Program-made: the position numbers and the translations under genes
DNA from: Bradyrhizobium sp. ISRA464
GTDB taxonomy: Bacteria; Pseudomonadota; Alphaproteobacteria; Rhizobiales; Xanthobacteraceae
NCBI RefSeq assembly: GCF_029910095.1
Contig: NZ_CP094526.1
Span: 8,136,501-8,200,500, forward strand
Length of the DNA stretch: 64,000 bases
Direction: 5' to 3'
Notes under the pieces: model-generated
Databases searched by the model: none
The model's input: the letters and a program-made list of their open reading frames with translations, nothing else
Told to the model about the DNA's origin: nothing
Part shown: positions 26,945-35,281 of the stretch, piece by piece
How the letters are laid out: each line of letters starts with the position of its first letter
Numbering within the stretch: the first letter of the stretch is position 1

Positions 26945-29278
26945 CTAGCCCGCGGCGCGGCGCGGCTTTGCGTTGGCGTCCGGCTCGGACGGCGCCGGAA
27001 TCTGCATCAGGATGGTCTGGCCGAGCGAGGCGATCTCGATCCCCTCCTCCTGGAAGCGTCGCTTCATGCGGCGGTTGAACTCACGCTGCACCGGCCAGCG
27101 GCCGCCATCGGTGCAACGGATCTGGCCGACGATCGTCACGACCGAGCCGTCGACCTTGTCGACGCCCCACAATTCGAGATCGCCGCGGATCAGGGCACGG
27201 TACGTCGTCTCGCGGCGCATCTCGGCGACGATGTCCTTCAGGATCTCGCCGGCGCGGTCGGTGTCTTCCTTGAAGGCCACGTTGACGCTGACCGAGGCAT
27301 TGCCGGCGCCGCGGCTGGCATTGGTGATGGTCGTCACCGCGCTGAACGGCACGACATGCACCGAGCCGTCGCCGGCGCGCAGCCGCATGGTGCGGATCGA
27401 CACGTTCTCGACCACGCCGGAAAGCCCCGACACGGTCACGGTGTCGCCGACCTGCACGGTGTTCTCCAGCAGCAGGAACAGCCCGGTGATGAGGTCCTGC
27501 ACCAGCTTCTGCGAGCCGAAGCCGATCGCGATGCCGACGATGCCGGCGCCGGCCAGCAATGGCGCGACATTGACGCCGATCTCGCTCAGCGCGGTCAGCC
27601 CGACCACCGCGACGATCACGCACAGCAGCGCGGTGCGCAGCATCGGCTGGAAGGTGCGCAGGCGCGCCGCGCGGGCAAAGTGTCCCTCGCGCGACAGCGT
27701 ATTGATCTGCCGGTCCATCAGCGCATTGGCCACCTCCCAGATCACGGCGGCGGCGAACGCGGCGATGCCGATCGTCACCAGCGCCGAGATCAGGCGGCTG
27801 CCGATCTGCCCGCCATAGAACCAGACGATGGCGTCGACACCCCAGACCTCGAGCAACGCCACGAAGCCGATGAAGGCGATCACCGCCGAGACGATCTTGC
27901 GCAGCAGCGGCAGATAGCGGTTGGCGCGCACCTCCAGCCCCGGGAAGCGCTGCAGCAGATCCGGACTGATGCGGAAGCCGCGATCGATCAGGCTCAGCAC
28001 CACCATGGTGACTAGGCGCGTCACCAACAGCACCGCGATGGTGCCGACGAAATATTGCAGCAACAGCGAATAGCCGTTCTGGATGTTGAGCGCCCATACC
28101 GCCCACAGCGCGAGATCGAGCGCGATCGCGAGCACATGCCAGAGCCCGGCGACGCGGTTGCGGACCCGCGCCGCAAGCCCGACGCGGTCGGCCGGCGGGC
28201 GGATCGCATCCGCGACCTGCCGGCGGCACTGCAGGATGATCACGACGACGAAGAGATGCACGACCAGCATCACGAGCCGCAGCAGCGCGGCATAGCCGGC
28301 GCGATGCAGGCCGAGCAGTAGCGCGACATTGGCAAAGCAGACGCCGGAGACGCCGACGGCGACGATGCGCCGCGCCCAGATCTCGATATAGGCCGCGGTC
28401 TCTGCGCGGATGCGGAACAGACCGAACGGTCCCGCCAGCGCCCGCACCGCGCAGATCAGCGCGCGCGAGAACGCGTAGGCGTTGACGACGGCGAGGATCA
28501 CCAGCCGCGTGGTCGACTGGTCGCCGATCTCGGTGCCGAGCAGCGCGGTGGCGACGCCGACGAACACGACCACCGGCAGCAATTCGAGCAAGAGGCGCCC
28601 GAGCACGACGGGCAGCCGGACCACCGATTGCCAGGCCCGCGCCAGGGTGAGCCGGCGGCGCTGCAGCTCGGGCTCAGGCGCAACGTCGGCGACCGACGAC
28701 GGCGGATCGGCGACCGCGAGCGCCTGCGGCACGCGCGCCGTCTGCGGCAGCCGCGATTCCAGAAATGCCACCGGCCGCTTGATCAGGCGGAACACCACCC
28801 ATTCGACGGCCAGCGCGCAGCCGAGCACCAGCGCAAGCTTCCAGGCGATGTCGATCAGGAGGCCATAGGCCGCCGGATCATTAGCGGTGCGCACGAACCA
28901 GTAATAGAACGCCGGGAAATGCGTCAGCGTCCGCGCAACGTCGGCCACCTCGCGCGACATGTCGGTGACCTGCTCCGACACCATCAGCAGGAGCTGCGCG
29001 CCGAGGCTGTCGGCGGTGAGCGGAATCGGGGAGTGCTCTTCCGGTGCGGGTTGCGCCGCCTGCGGCGAGGCATTGGCGATCGCGCGCAGCGTGTTGATGA
29101 TCTCGCCGCGCTTCCTGTCGTCCTGCAGCGTTTCGAGGGCGCGCTTGGCCTGTTCCGGCGTCAGCGCATCGCCGGTATTGGCTTGCGGCGGCGCCGGCTT
29201 GGCGCCGGGCTGCGCGAGGGCAGGAGAAACGAACAGGGTGAGGACGAGAAGGATCGCAAAACGAAGTTTGTGCGACAC
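26945..29278 (-). CDS. Mechanosensitive channel, MscS superfamily (large, YbiO-like)
   Basis: 777 residues. The GTG start at 29278 has AAGAGG 6 bases upstream. A signal peptide (1-22, ending PALAQ) leads into a periplasmic segment with LTPEQAKRALETLQDDRKRG, then roughly ten membrane helices. The MscS pore core follows: GVNVAPLLAGAGIVGIAIGF with the Gly/Ala-packed TM3, and GSQKLVQDLITGLFLLLEN. The beta-domain is VGDTVTVSGLSGVVENVSIR, and a cytosolic alpha/beta domain ends with RRFQEEGIEIASLGQ. Known role: osmotic safety valve in the inner membrane. Length and multiple helices match the YbiO/MscM-type group. MscL is about 7 kb downstream in the window. Confidence 0.9.
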   Translation of the reverse strand: MSHKLRFAILLVLTLFVSPALAQPGAKPAPPQANTGDALTPEQAKRALETLQDDRKRGEIINTLRAIANASPQAAQPAPEEHSPIPLTADSLGAQLLLMVSEQVTDMSREVADVARTLTHFPAFYYWFVRTANDPAAYGLLIDIAWKLALVLGCALAVEWVVFRLIKRPVAFLESRLPQTARVPQALAVADPPSSVADVAPEPELQRRRLTLARAWQSVVRLPVVLGRLLLELLPVVVFVGVATALLGTEIGDQSTTRLVILAVVNAYAFSRALICAVRALAGPFGLFRIRAETAAYIEIWARRIVAVGVSGVCFANVALLLGLHRAGYAALLRLVMLVVHLFVVVIILQCRRQVADAIRPPADRVGLAARVRNRVAGLWHVLAIALDLALWAVWALNIQNGYSLLLQYFVGTIAVLLVTRLVTMVVLSLIDRGFRISPDLLQRFPGLEVRANRYLPLLRKIVSAVIAFIGFVALLEVWGVDAIVWFYGGQIGSRLISALVTIGIAAFAAAVIWEVANALMDRQINTLSREGHFARAARLRTFQPMLRTALLCVIVAVVGLTALSEIGVNVAPLLAGAGIVGIAIGFGSQKLVQDLITGLFLLLENTVQVGDTVTVSGLSGVVENVSIRTMRLRAGDGSVHVVPFSAVTTITNASRGAGNASVSVNVAFKEDTDRAGEILKDIVAEMRRETTYRALIRGDLELWGVDKVDGSVVTIVGQIRCTDGGRWPVQREFNRRMKRRFQEEGIEIASLGQTILMQIPAPSEPDANAKPRRAAG

Positions 29279-29603
29279 GAGAGCCTCTTAAAATAAATTG
29301 CGCGACAGCAAATTCCTGGCTTGGAATCTGCCCCCGCGCTCGCGTCATGCCGATTTACTCCTTTTCGCCCCGATGATGTGTCGGAAGTTTGCTGGCGCGG
29401 CGGCGATCTCTTGGCATTTGCCGCAACATAATCGTCACAAGCGTTGAGCCGCGTTTACGCATGCAGGATGCGTTGTGGGCAAGCCGGCTGAATGGCTCAC
29501 CACACGCCAGGGCTGAGGCAGGACAATCTTTCGCTTGACGCGCTGGAGCCACTATGATGTTCTTATTTTGTTCCTTTGTTTCCAATTGCGTCTTGGGGGT
29601 CTC
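29279..29603. other. Intergenic region between divergent genes
   Basis: 325 bases holding the upstream regions of the channel gene and the AAA+ ATPase gene. A TTGACG at 29535 and TATGAT at 29553 are too close (12 bases) to form a standard promoter. No gene or repeat seen. Confidence 0.5.
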
Positions 29604-31337
29604 ATGCACGACGTCTTTGCCGACGACGGTCCGGTACAGCTCTTCATTCACGACGACGGCGAGACGCCGCTGGAATTCGTGCAGGACTTGTTGCGCACGG
29701 TGTTCGGGAAATCTCAACAGGAAGCCATCGCCTCCGCAGCCTTGATCGAGGCCAAGGGTGCTATTCCGTGCGGCCCCTATCCGGCCCCCGTCGCACGGGC
29801 AATGTTCAACAGCGCGAAGTGGTTGATCCGCTCGAACGGCCAGCCGTTGCTGATCACCACCGAGTCCGCCGACGCCAGCCGCCCCTGTGATCTCTGCGAA
29901 GCGCCGAGGGCCGTCACGGAGATTCTTCTCTCCGGTACGACCGCCTCCCTGTGCAGCGACTGCCTGCTCGCCGCACGCCGCAGCTCGGAAGAGTTGCCAG
30001 GCAACGAGTTTCGATACGCTTTCGTTGCGCTCGATTGGCATTTCGCCGGCGTGCCCCGCAACCTGATCGTGACACGGGCGCGACAGTTTCCAGGCCACAT
30101 GCGCGCCGATGTTCAGGTCGCGATCGACAAGCTGCTCACGGATCCGATCCATTTCTTCGGCATCCATGAAGAATATCGCTACGAGACGATTGGATTTGCA
30201 TCATTGATGAAAGACAGCCGCAACGCGCCGGCGATCGCACCACCGCAGTATCAAGACGTCGACATCGGCGAGCCTGAGCCGGTGAAGTGCCTCGTTAACG
30301 GTTTGTGGCTGTGCCGGTCCGGCGCGCTACGCTATGCGGTGCTGCTGACCTATCATCGTGAGTATGACCGCGAACCGGCCGTTCGGATCGAAATCGGATT
30401 GCCGGCGGGCGCTGCCGGCGATGCCTTCGTACAGCGCACTTTTGCCGAACTGGAAATTGCCGTGCATGCGGCCCGGTCCTATCGCGGCAAGATCCTCTCG
30501 CTGGAGGGCGGCTCTGATTACCGGGGACGTTCGCGCGGCGTGACCGTGCATCGCCTGCCGACGGTCGATCGCGACGCCGTGATCCTGCCGGACCGGACGC
30601 TGCGGCTGCTCGAGCGCAATGTGCTCGATTTCGTCGGAAGCCGCGAGCTGCTGCGCAAGCTTGGCCAATCGACCCGCAAGGGCATCCTGCTCTATGGCCC
30701 GCCCGGCACCGGCAAGACGCACACCATCCGCTACCTCGCCACCAATCTGCCCGGCCACACGACGCTGATCATCACCGCCGAGCAGGTCGGCCTGCTCGGC
30801 GCCTATATGAACCTTGCGCGCCTGCTGCAGCCGACCATGGTGGTGATCGAGGACGTCGATTTGATCGCACGCAGCCGCGAGGAGATGGGCGGGCCTTGCG
30901 AGGAATCGCTGCTCAACAAGCTGCTCAATGAGATGGACGGCTTGAAGGAGGATTGCGATATCCTGTTCGTGCTGACGACCAACCGGCCAGAAGAGCTGGA
31001 AAGCGCGCTCGCCGGCCGGCCCGGCCGCATCGACCAGGCGATCGAGGTACCGCTGCCCGACGAGATCGGACGCGACAAGCTGGTCCGGCTCTATGGCAAG
31101 GGCCTGCCGCTCGAACAGCCCGTCATCGACGACGCGGTGCGGCGCACGGAAGGCGTCAGCGCCGCCTTCATCAAGGAACTGATGCGCCGCCTCGCCCAAG
31201 CCAGCATCGCCCGCGACGGCGGCCAGAATATCACGTCGGCCGATATCGAGGGAGCGCTGAACGAGATGCTGTTCGACGGCGGCCACCTCAACGTCAAATT
31301 GCTCGGCGGCGCGCAGAGAATGAGTGCGTCGCGGTAG
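29604..31337 (+). CDS. AAA+ ATPase with N-terminal ClpS-like and ClpX-type zinc-finger domains
   Basis: 577 residues; ATG 29604 has GGGGG upstream. Residues 9-88 read like ClpS: FIHDDGETPLEFVQDLL, FGKSQQEA, IPCG and QPLLITTE align with the ClpS blocks NDDxTPMEFV, AICG and HPLLCTLE. Residues 95-120 have Cys95-x2-Cys98-x18-Cys117-x2-Cys120, the same spacing as the ClpX zinc-binding domain. Residues 130-340 are an unassigned region ending in VILP..RLLERNVLDF. The AAA+ domain follows: Walker A GPPGTGKT at 365-372, Walker B VVIEDVDLI with Glu416-Asp417 (Bcs1-like order), LLNEMDGL, TTNRPEELESALAGRPGRID (sensor 1 and arginine finger). No protease domain. Inferred role: unfoldase or disaggregase with built-in substrate recognition. 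Preceded by a divergent channel gene; monocistronic. Confidence 0.8.
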   Translation: MHDVFADDGPVQLFIHDDGETPLEFVQDLLRTVFGKSQQEAIASAALIEAKGAIPCGPYPAPVARAMFNSAKWLIRSNGQPLLITTESADASRPCDLCEAPRAVTEILLSGTTASLCSDCLLAARRSSEELPGNEFRYAFVALDWHFAGVPRNLIVTRARQFPGHMRADVQVAIDKLLTDPIHFFGIHEEYRYETIGFASLMKDSRNAPAIAPPQYQDVDIGEPEPVKCLVNGLWLCRSGALRYAVLLTYHREYDREPAVRIEIGLPAGAAGDAFVQRTFAELEIAVHAARSYRGKILSLEGGSDYRGRSRGVTVHRLPTVDRDAVILPDRTLRLLERNVLDFVGSRELLRKLGQSTRKGILLYGPPGTGKTHTIRYLATNLPGHTTLIITAEQVGLLGAYMNLARLLQPTMVVIEDVDLIARSREEMGGPCEESLLNKLLNEMDGLKEDCDILFVLTTNRPEELESALAGRPGRIDQAIEVPLPDEIGRDKLVRLYGKGLPLEQPVIDDAVRRTEGVSAAFIKELMRRLAQASIARDGGQNITSADIEGALNEMLFDGGHLNVKLLGGAQRMSASR

Positions 31338-31404
31338 AGGCACAGCGCGTTCTCGGTACGCGTGTCTCGCAGACGCGACGCGGCAGGAATGCGTTGATCG
31401 CCGC

Positions 31405-31668
31405 TCAATCCCGCAGCGCCGGCGGCAGCAGCAGCTCGCGCTCGCCGGCCGCGACGCGCGCGAGTTCGGCGGAGGTTCGTGCCAGCACGCCCTCCCAGGC
31501 CTGCGGCTTGTCCTGGCGGAACATCCGCATGGTCGGATACCAGGGACTGTCCGCGCGGTCGCGCAGCCAGCGCCAATCGAGCGCGTAGGGGCACAAGAGC
31601 CAGACCGGACGGCCGAATCTCCGCGCGAGAACGATATCGGCGCCCGCCCTTGACACGGTTGCTATCAT
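31405..31668 (-). pseudogene. C-terminal fragment of a TPR/glycosyltransferase-like protein
   Basis: An 87-codon frame encodes GADIVLARRFGRPVWLL, WRWLRDRADSPWYPTMR and FRQDKPQAWEGVLAR. This is the C-terminal end seen in large tetratricopeptide proteins with a glycosyltransferase-like (OGT/GT9-like) domain, where the 'P.W.LLP..PDWRWL..R.DSPWYPT.RLFRQ' block closes the protein. The N-terminal several hundred residues are absent. The fragment begins in the promoter region of the Rrf2 gene, so it is a remnant left by deletion or rearrangement. Confidence 0.65.
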
Positions 31669-31688
31669 GTAACATGTAACGTTACATG
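31650..31688 (+). promoter_or_regulatory. Rrf2 gene promoter and palindromic operator over the start codon
   Basis: TTGACA (31650-31655) is followed about 17 bases later by the -10 region in CATGTAACGTTACATG (31673-31688), a perfect 16-bp palindrome containing the Rrf2 start codon (ATG 31686-31688). A further half-site, CATGTAAC at 31666-31673, abuts it. Autoregulation by the Rrf2 protein is the simplest reading. There is no ribosome-binding site between the predicted transcript start and the ATG, consistent with a leaderless mRNA. Confidence 0.6.
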
Positions 31689-32150
31689 AACCGCGATAGC
31701 CGTTTATCGAGCGTGCTGCACGGCCTCCTCCACATGATCGGGGCGGCCGAACCGGTGACGTCGGACCAGCTTGCCCAGGCGATGGCGACCAATCCGGTCG
31801 TCGTCCGCCGCGTCATGGCCGGGCTTCGCGAGCAAAGCCTTGTCCGCTCCGAGAAAGGTCATGGCGGCGGCTGGACGATGGCGCGCGATCCATCCGACAT
31901 CACGCTCGCGGACATCTATCGCGCGGTCGGCGCGCCGACGATCATCGCCATGGGCCACCGCTCGGAAAAGCCCGGCTGCCTGGTCGAGCAGGCCGTCAAC
32001 GATGCGCTCGGGGATACGTTTCGCGAGGTCGAAGGGATCTTCCTGACACGGCTCGGTGCCGTGACGCTCGAAGCGCTTGCCAAGGATTTCAACCGCCGAC
32101 TCGCGAAACACCGGCAGTCACTCGAGGATCAGGTACATGCAGCACGGTGA
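31686..32150 (+). CDS. Rrf2-family transcriptional regulator (single cysteine)
   Basis: 154 residues. The winged helix is at residues 8-65 (VTSDQLAQAMATNPVVVRRVMAGLR recognition region; EKGHGGGWTMAR wing). The only cysteine is Cys98 in KPGCLVE, so the three-Cys [Fe-S] site of IscR/NsrR is absent; this resembles the CymR/YwnA-type branch. It likely represses its own gene through the palindrome overlapping the start codon. The methyltransferase gene starts 14 bases before its stop, so the two are translated together. Confidence 0.88.
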   Translation: MNRDSRLSSVLHGLLHMIGAAEPVTSDQLAQAMATNPVVVRRVMAGLREQSLVRSEKGHGGGWTMARDPSDITLADIYRAVGAPTIIAMGHRSEKPGCLVEQAVNDALGDTFREVEGIFLTRLGAVTLEALAKDFNRRLAKHRQSLEDQVHAAR

Positions 32151-32961
32151 GCAGACCGATCAACTGCCGTTCAACGATCCCGCGCGCTGGGACAAGATGG
32201 CTGCCATCTACGAGGCGCAATCGCAACCGTTCACCGCGCATTTCGCCGAAGCCGCGGTTGCGACGCTCGCGCTCGGCCCGTCGTCGAAAGTGCTCGACGT
32301 CGCGACCGGCACCGGCGTCGCGGCGCTGGCTGCCGCCCGCACCGGGGCGCAGGTCACCGCGATCGACTTTTCCGCCGGCATGGTCGAGCGGGTTCGCCTC
32401 CATGGCGTCGCGAATATCGAGGCGCGGCAGATGGACGGCCAGGCGCTCGATCTGCCGGATGCCGCGTTCGATGCCGTGACATCGGTGTTCGGCGTGATGC
32501 TGTTTGCAGACTGGCGCGCCGGGCTGCGCGAGATGGCCAGGGTGACGCGGCCGGGCGGATCGGCGGCAATCGCGGTCTGGAAAAGCCCGGACGGCGCCGC
32601 GGTGCATCTCATGGTGTCGCGGATCGTCCGGATGCTCTATCCGGATCTGGTCGGCCAATCGCCAGCGACAGGCCTGACCGCGCTGGCCGATTCCGATCGC
32701 CTTGCCGCGGCCGTCATCGCCGCCGGTTTCTCCGATCCGACGATCACGGAAGTCAGCCACGATTTCAGCCTCAATGTCGGAGATTATCAGGGGGCCGACC
32801 GCCTGTTCGAGTTCGGGCCGCAATGGCAGACGCTGAATGAGGAGCAGCGCGCGGCGGTCGTGCGCGAATTCGAAATGCAGGTCGAACGCGGACGCGTCGG
32901 CGATATCTTCCTCATTCCGTCAACGGCGCTTATCGCAACGGCGCGGCGGCGGCCGTCGTAA
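32137..32961 (+). CDS. Class I SAM-dependent methyltransferase
   Basis: 274 residues from ATG 32137. SAM-binding motif I is VLDVATGTGVAALAAARTGA (about residues 50-69); an acidic AIDFSAGMVERV, RQMDGQALDLPDAAFDAVTS and LREMARVTRPGG (motif post III) follow as in UbiE-like small-molecule methyltransferases. Substrate unknown. It is coupled to the Rrf2 regulator, which points to a response to a toxic electrophile or redox signal, but that is inference. Confidence 0.87.
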   Translation: MQHGEQTDQLPFNDPARWDKMAAIYEAQSQPFTAHFAEAAVATLALGPSSKVLDVATGTGVAALAAARTGAQVTAIDFSAGMVERVRLHGVANIEARQMDGQALDLPDAAFDAVTSVFGVMLFADWRAGLREMARVTRPGGSAAIAVWKSPDGAAVHLMVSRIVRMLYPDLVGQSPATGLTALADSDRLAAAVIAAGFSDPTITEVSHDFSLNVGDYQGADRLFEFGPQWQTLNEEQRAAVVREFEMQVERGRVGDIFLIPSTALIATARRRPS

Positions 32962-32981
32962 CCCGCTCGGCGAACGCAGGA

Positions 32982-33644
32982 TCAGGCCTCTCCCCAATCG
33001 CGTTGCGAAAGAATCCCCTGCCGCAGCGCGAGCCGGACCAGTTCGATATCGGAGCCGACACCGAGCTTGGTCTTAATCAGATAGTGGAGATTGGCGACCG
33101 TCTTGGGGCTGATATGGAGCATATCGGCGATCTCGTCGCTGGTCCGCTCGGCGAGCAGCATGCGCAGCACCTCGAACTCCCTTGGCGACAGCACGTCGGC
33201 CGCGACAACGTCACCGGCAAGCCGGCTCAGCGCCAACTCGTGGTCGATATCCGGGCTGATGGCGATCCGTCCGGCCAGCACATCCATGGCGGCCTGCACC
33301 AGCGTCTCGGGCGGACTGGTCTTGGTGACGTAACCGCGCGCACCGGCGCGGATCGCCTGCACGGCGAAGGCCGCATTCTGGTGCATGGTGAAGACCAGGA
33401 CTTGGGCATTGCGATCCCATTGCCGGATGCGCCTGATCGCTTCGATGCCGCCGATCCCGGGCATCGCGAGATCCATGATGACAAGGTCGGGCTTGATCTC
33501 CTTGAACAGCCGATACGCCTCGGCGCCGTCGGCGGCCTCCGCGACGACCCGCAATCCCGGTTGCTTCTGCAGCACGGCGCGATAGCCCTCGCGGACGACG
33601 GCGTGGTCGTCGACCAGCATGACCGTCGCGACCGTATCCTTCAC
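32982..33644 (-). CDS. NarL-type response regulator
   Basis: 220 residues. The GTG start at 33644 overlaps the kinase stop in GTGA (4 bases). Receiver domain: acidic pair DD in MLVDDHAV, phospho-acceptor Asp58 in LVIMDLAMPG, Lys in YVTKTSPPE. A LuxR-type helix-turn-helix ends the protein: LSPREFEVLRML, TSDEIADMLHISPKTVANL. Translationally coupled partner of the kinase upstream. The pair resembles MoxX/MoxY-type regulators of PQQ-alcohol dehydrogenases because of the divergent DUF3280/DUF2380-like gene, but no such dehydrogenase is in the window. Confidence 0.9.
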   Translation of the reverse strand: MKDTVATVMLVDDHAVVREGYRAVLQKQPGLRVVAEAADGAEAYRLFKEIKPDLVIMDLAMPGIGGIEAIRRIRQWDRNAQVLVFTMHQNAAFAVQAIRAGARGYVTKTSPPETLVQAAMDVLAGRIAISPDIDHELALSRLAGDVVAADVLSPREFEVLRMLLAERTSDEIADMLHISPKTVANLHYLIKTKLGVGSDIELVRLALRQGILSQRDWGEA

Positions 33645-35074
33645 GCCGCATGCTCCGTCACCACATTGCCGACGACAGGCCGATCCGTCGTCACCACGGC
33701 CGGGATCACGGCGCGTAGGACGGAGCCGCCGCCCTGCCGCGCGGCGAAGTTGAGCCTGCCGCCGAGCGCGGCCACGCGCTCGCGCATGCCAAGCAGACCC
33801 AGGCCAGATCCGGCCGGACGATCGCACGATTGACCGTCATCCTCCACGATCAGCTCGATATCCCCACGCATGCTGACGCCGGAGCCGTCCTGCAGATCGC
33901 GCATCGCGATCGCGAGGCTGATCCGGCTTGCTCCGGCATGCTTGGCCGCGTTGGTGATCGCCTCCTGTGCGATGCGATAGAGGTTGGCCGCCAACTCGGC
34001 CGGCAAGGCATCGCAGATGCCGGACAGGCTGATCTCGAACCGGGTCTGCCCGCGGCTGCGGCTGTTCCATCCGGCGATCAGGCCTTCCAGACTTGCGGTG
34101 AGGCCTAGCTGCTCGACATCGGGCGGCCGCAACCGGAACAGCGCGCCACGCAATCGCTCCATCATGTCGGCCGCTGTCCGCGCGATGCCGTCGCATTCGG
34201 GCAGAATGGCCGGGCAGTCCTGCGCCGCGCTCTGCCGGGCCGATGCCGCGAGCGCCCGGATCGCGGCCAGCGACTGCCCGAATTCGTCGTGAAGCTCGCG
34301 CGCAAGGTGCAGGCGCTCGTCATCCTGCAGGGCGATCAAGCGGCGGGTTAGTTCGTTGCGTTCGGCGAGCGTGGTGCCGAGGCGCTCGGCGAGATGGTTG
34401 AAGACGTCGCGGATGGCGGAGAGTTCGGCGAGATCGAACGGCGGCAACCGGGCCGCGAGGTCGCCCGTCGTGATCCGTTCCAGGCCGTCGCGGATCAAGC
34501 CTGTGGGGCGAAGCGCGCGCGCCAGCGCCATATAGACGAGCGCGCCCAACAGCGGCAGGGCCAGCGCCAGCGCGGCCATCACGCGGCCCGCCCCCTGCCA
34601 AGCCTCCGACGCAAGCGTCGCCGGATCGACGGAGACCACCACGTCGCCGACCCTGCTTCCGCGCAAGAAGACCGGCCCGATCGTTTCGCGCCCGGGATCG
34701 AACAGCTTGCGATAGAACATGGCGAAAGCATATGGCGCGTCGGCCGCCTCGCCCCGCGGCCCGCCGCAGACGCGCTGCACCATCGCGCCGTTCCGGTCGC
34801 GATAAGCGATGCACAGGCCTGGCGTCATCACCGATCCCGCGACCTCCTGAAGGTCGGGAAAGCTCGAACGCGGCTGGTTGATCCATTGGACCTTGTTCTG
34901 CTGCAGCTCGAGGGTCCGCGCCGTGATCGAGGCGATCATGTCCAGCCTGGCATGCACCGATCGATCGCCGTCGACCAGGAAGAAGGCCGATATCGCGGCA
35001 AAACAGAACGCCGACGCGGCGATCACCCGCAACGTCAGGCGGAGCTTCAGATCGCTTCTCGGAAACATCTGCAT
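33641..35074 (-). CDS. Membrane histidine kinase, NarX/DegS class (HisKA_3)
   Basis: 477 residues. Two membrane helices (about 13-34 and 163-186) enclose a periplasmic sensor. A HAMP-like segment (187-240) precedes the dimerisation helix with His262 in HLARELHDEFGQSLAAIRA, the HisKA_3 signature. The ATPase domain has the N-box in NLYRIAQEAITNAAKHA and a G-box in GSGLGLLGMRERV. ATG 35074 has AGGACGG upstream. Known role: inner-membrane sensor phosphorylating the coupled NarL-type regulator. Divergent across 207 bases from the tandem-domain secreted protein, which may act with it. Confidence 0.9.
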   Translation of the reverse strand: MQMFPRSDLKLRLTLRVIAASAFCFAAISAFFLVDGDRSVHARLDMIASITARTLELQQNKVQWINQPRSSFPDLQEVAGSVMTPGLCIAYRDRNGAMVQRVCGGPRGEAADAPYAFAMFYRKLFDPGRETIGPVFLRGSRVGDVVVSVDPATLASEAWQGAGRVMAALALALPLLGALVYMALARALRPTGLIRDGLERITTGDLAARLPPFDLAELSAIRDVFNHLAERLGTTLAERNELTRRLIALQDDERLHLARELHDEFGQSLAAIRALAASARQSAAQDCPAILPECDGIARTAADMMERLRGALFRLRPPDVEQLGLTASLEGLIAGWNSRSRGQTRFEISLSGICDALPAELAANLYRIAQEAITNAAKHAGASRISLAIAMRDLQDGSGVSMRGDIELIVEDDGQSCDRPAGSGLGLLGMRERVAALGGRLNFAARQGGGSVLRAVIPAVVTTDRPVVGNVVTEHAA

Positions 35075-35281
35075 CGGCGGCCGTCCTTACTCGGCTGACC
35101 CTGAGGCATCTCCTCGCCAATCTAGCGGCCGAACCGGCCCGACGGGAAGCGCCGCGGCCCCGGCTCGGCAACGTCGTGAAAATTTCCCGGCCCCGCGCGT
35201 GACGAGGTCGGCTTCGACCAGCCGTCCGCCCTGGCTAGGCTCGCTCGACCGTTCATCCTCCACCACGACAGGTCCGCTGCC

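Noticed and set aside
29535..29558. Promoter for the ClpS/zinc-finger/AAA+ gene (TTGACG with TATGAT)
   Set aside because: Only 12 bases separate the boxes, too few for a sigma-70-type promoter.
29355..30167. 270-codon minus-strand frame over the start of the ClpS/zinc-finger/AAA+ gene
   Set aside because: The plus-strand reading has ClpS-like and Cys4 motifs; the minus-strand reading has none and no start signal.
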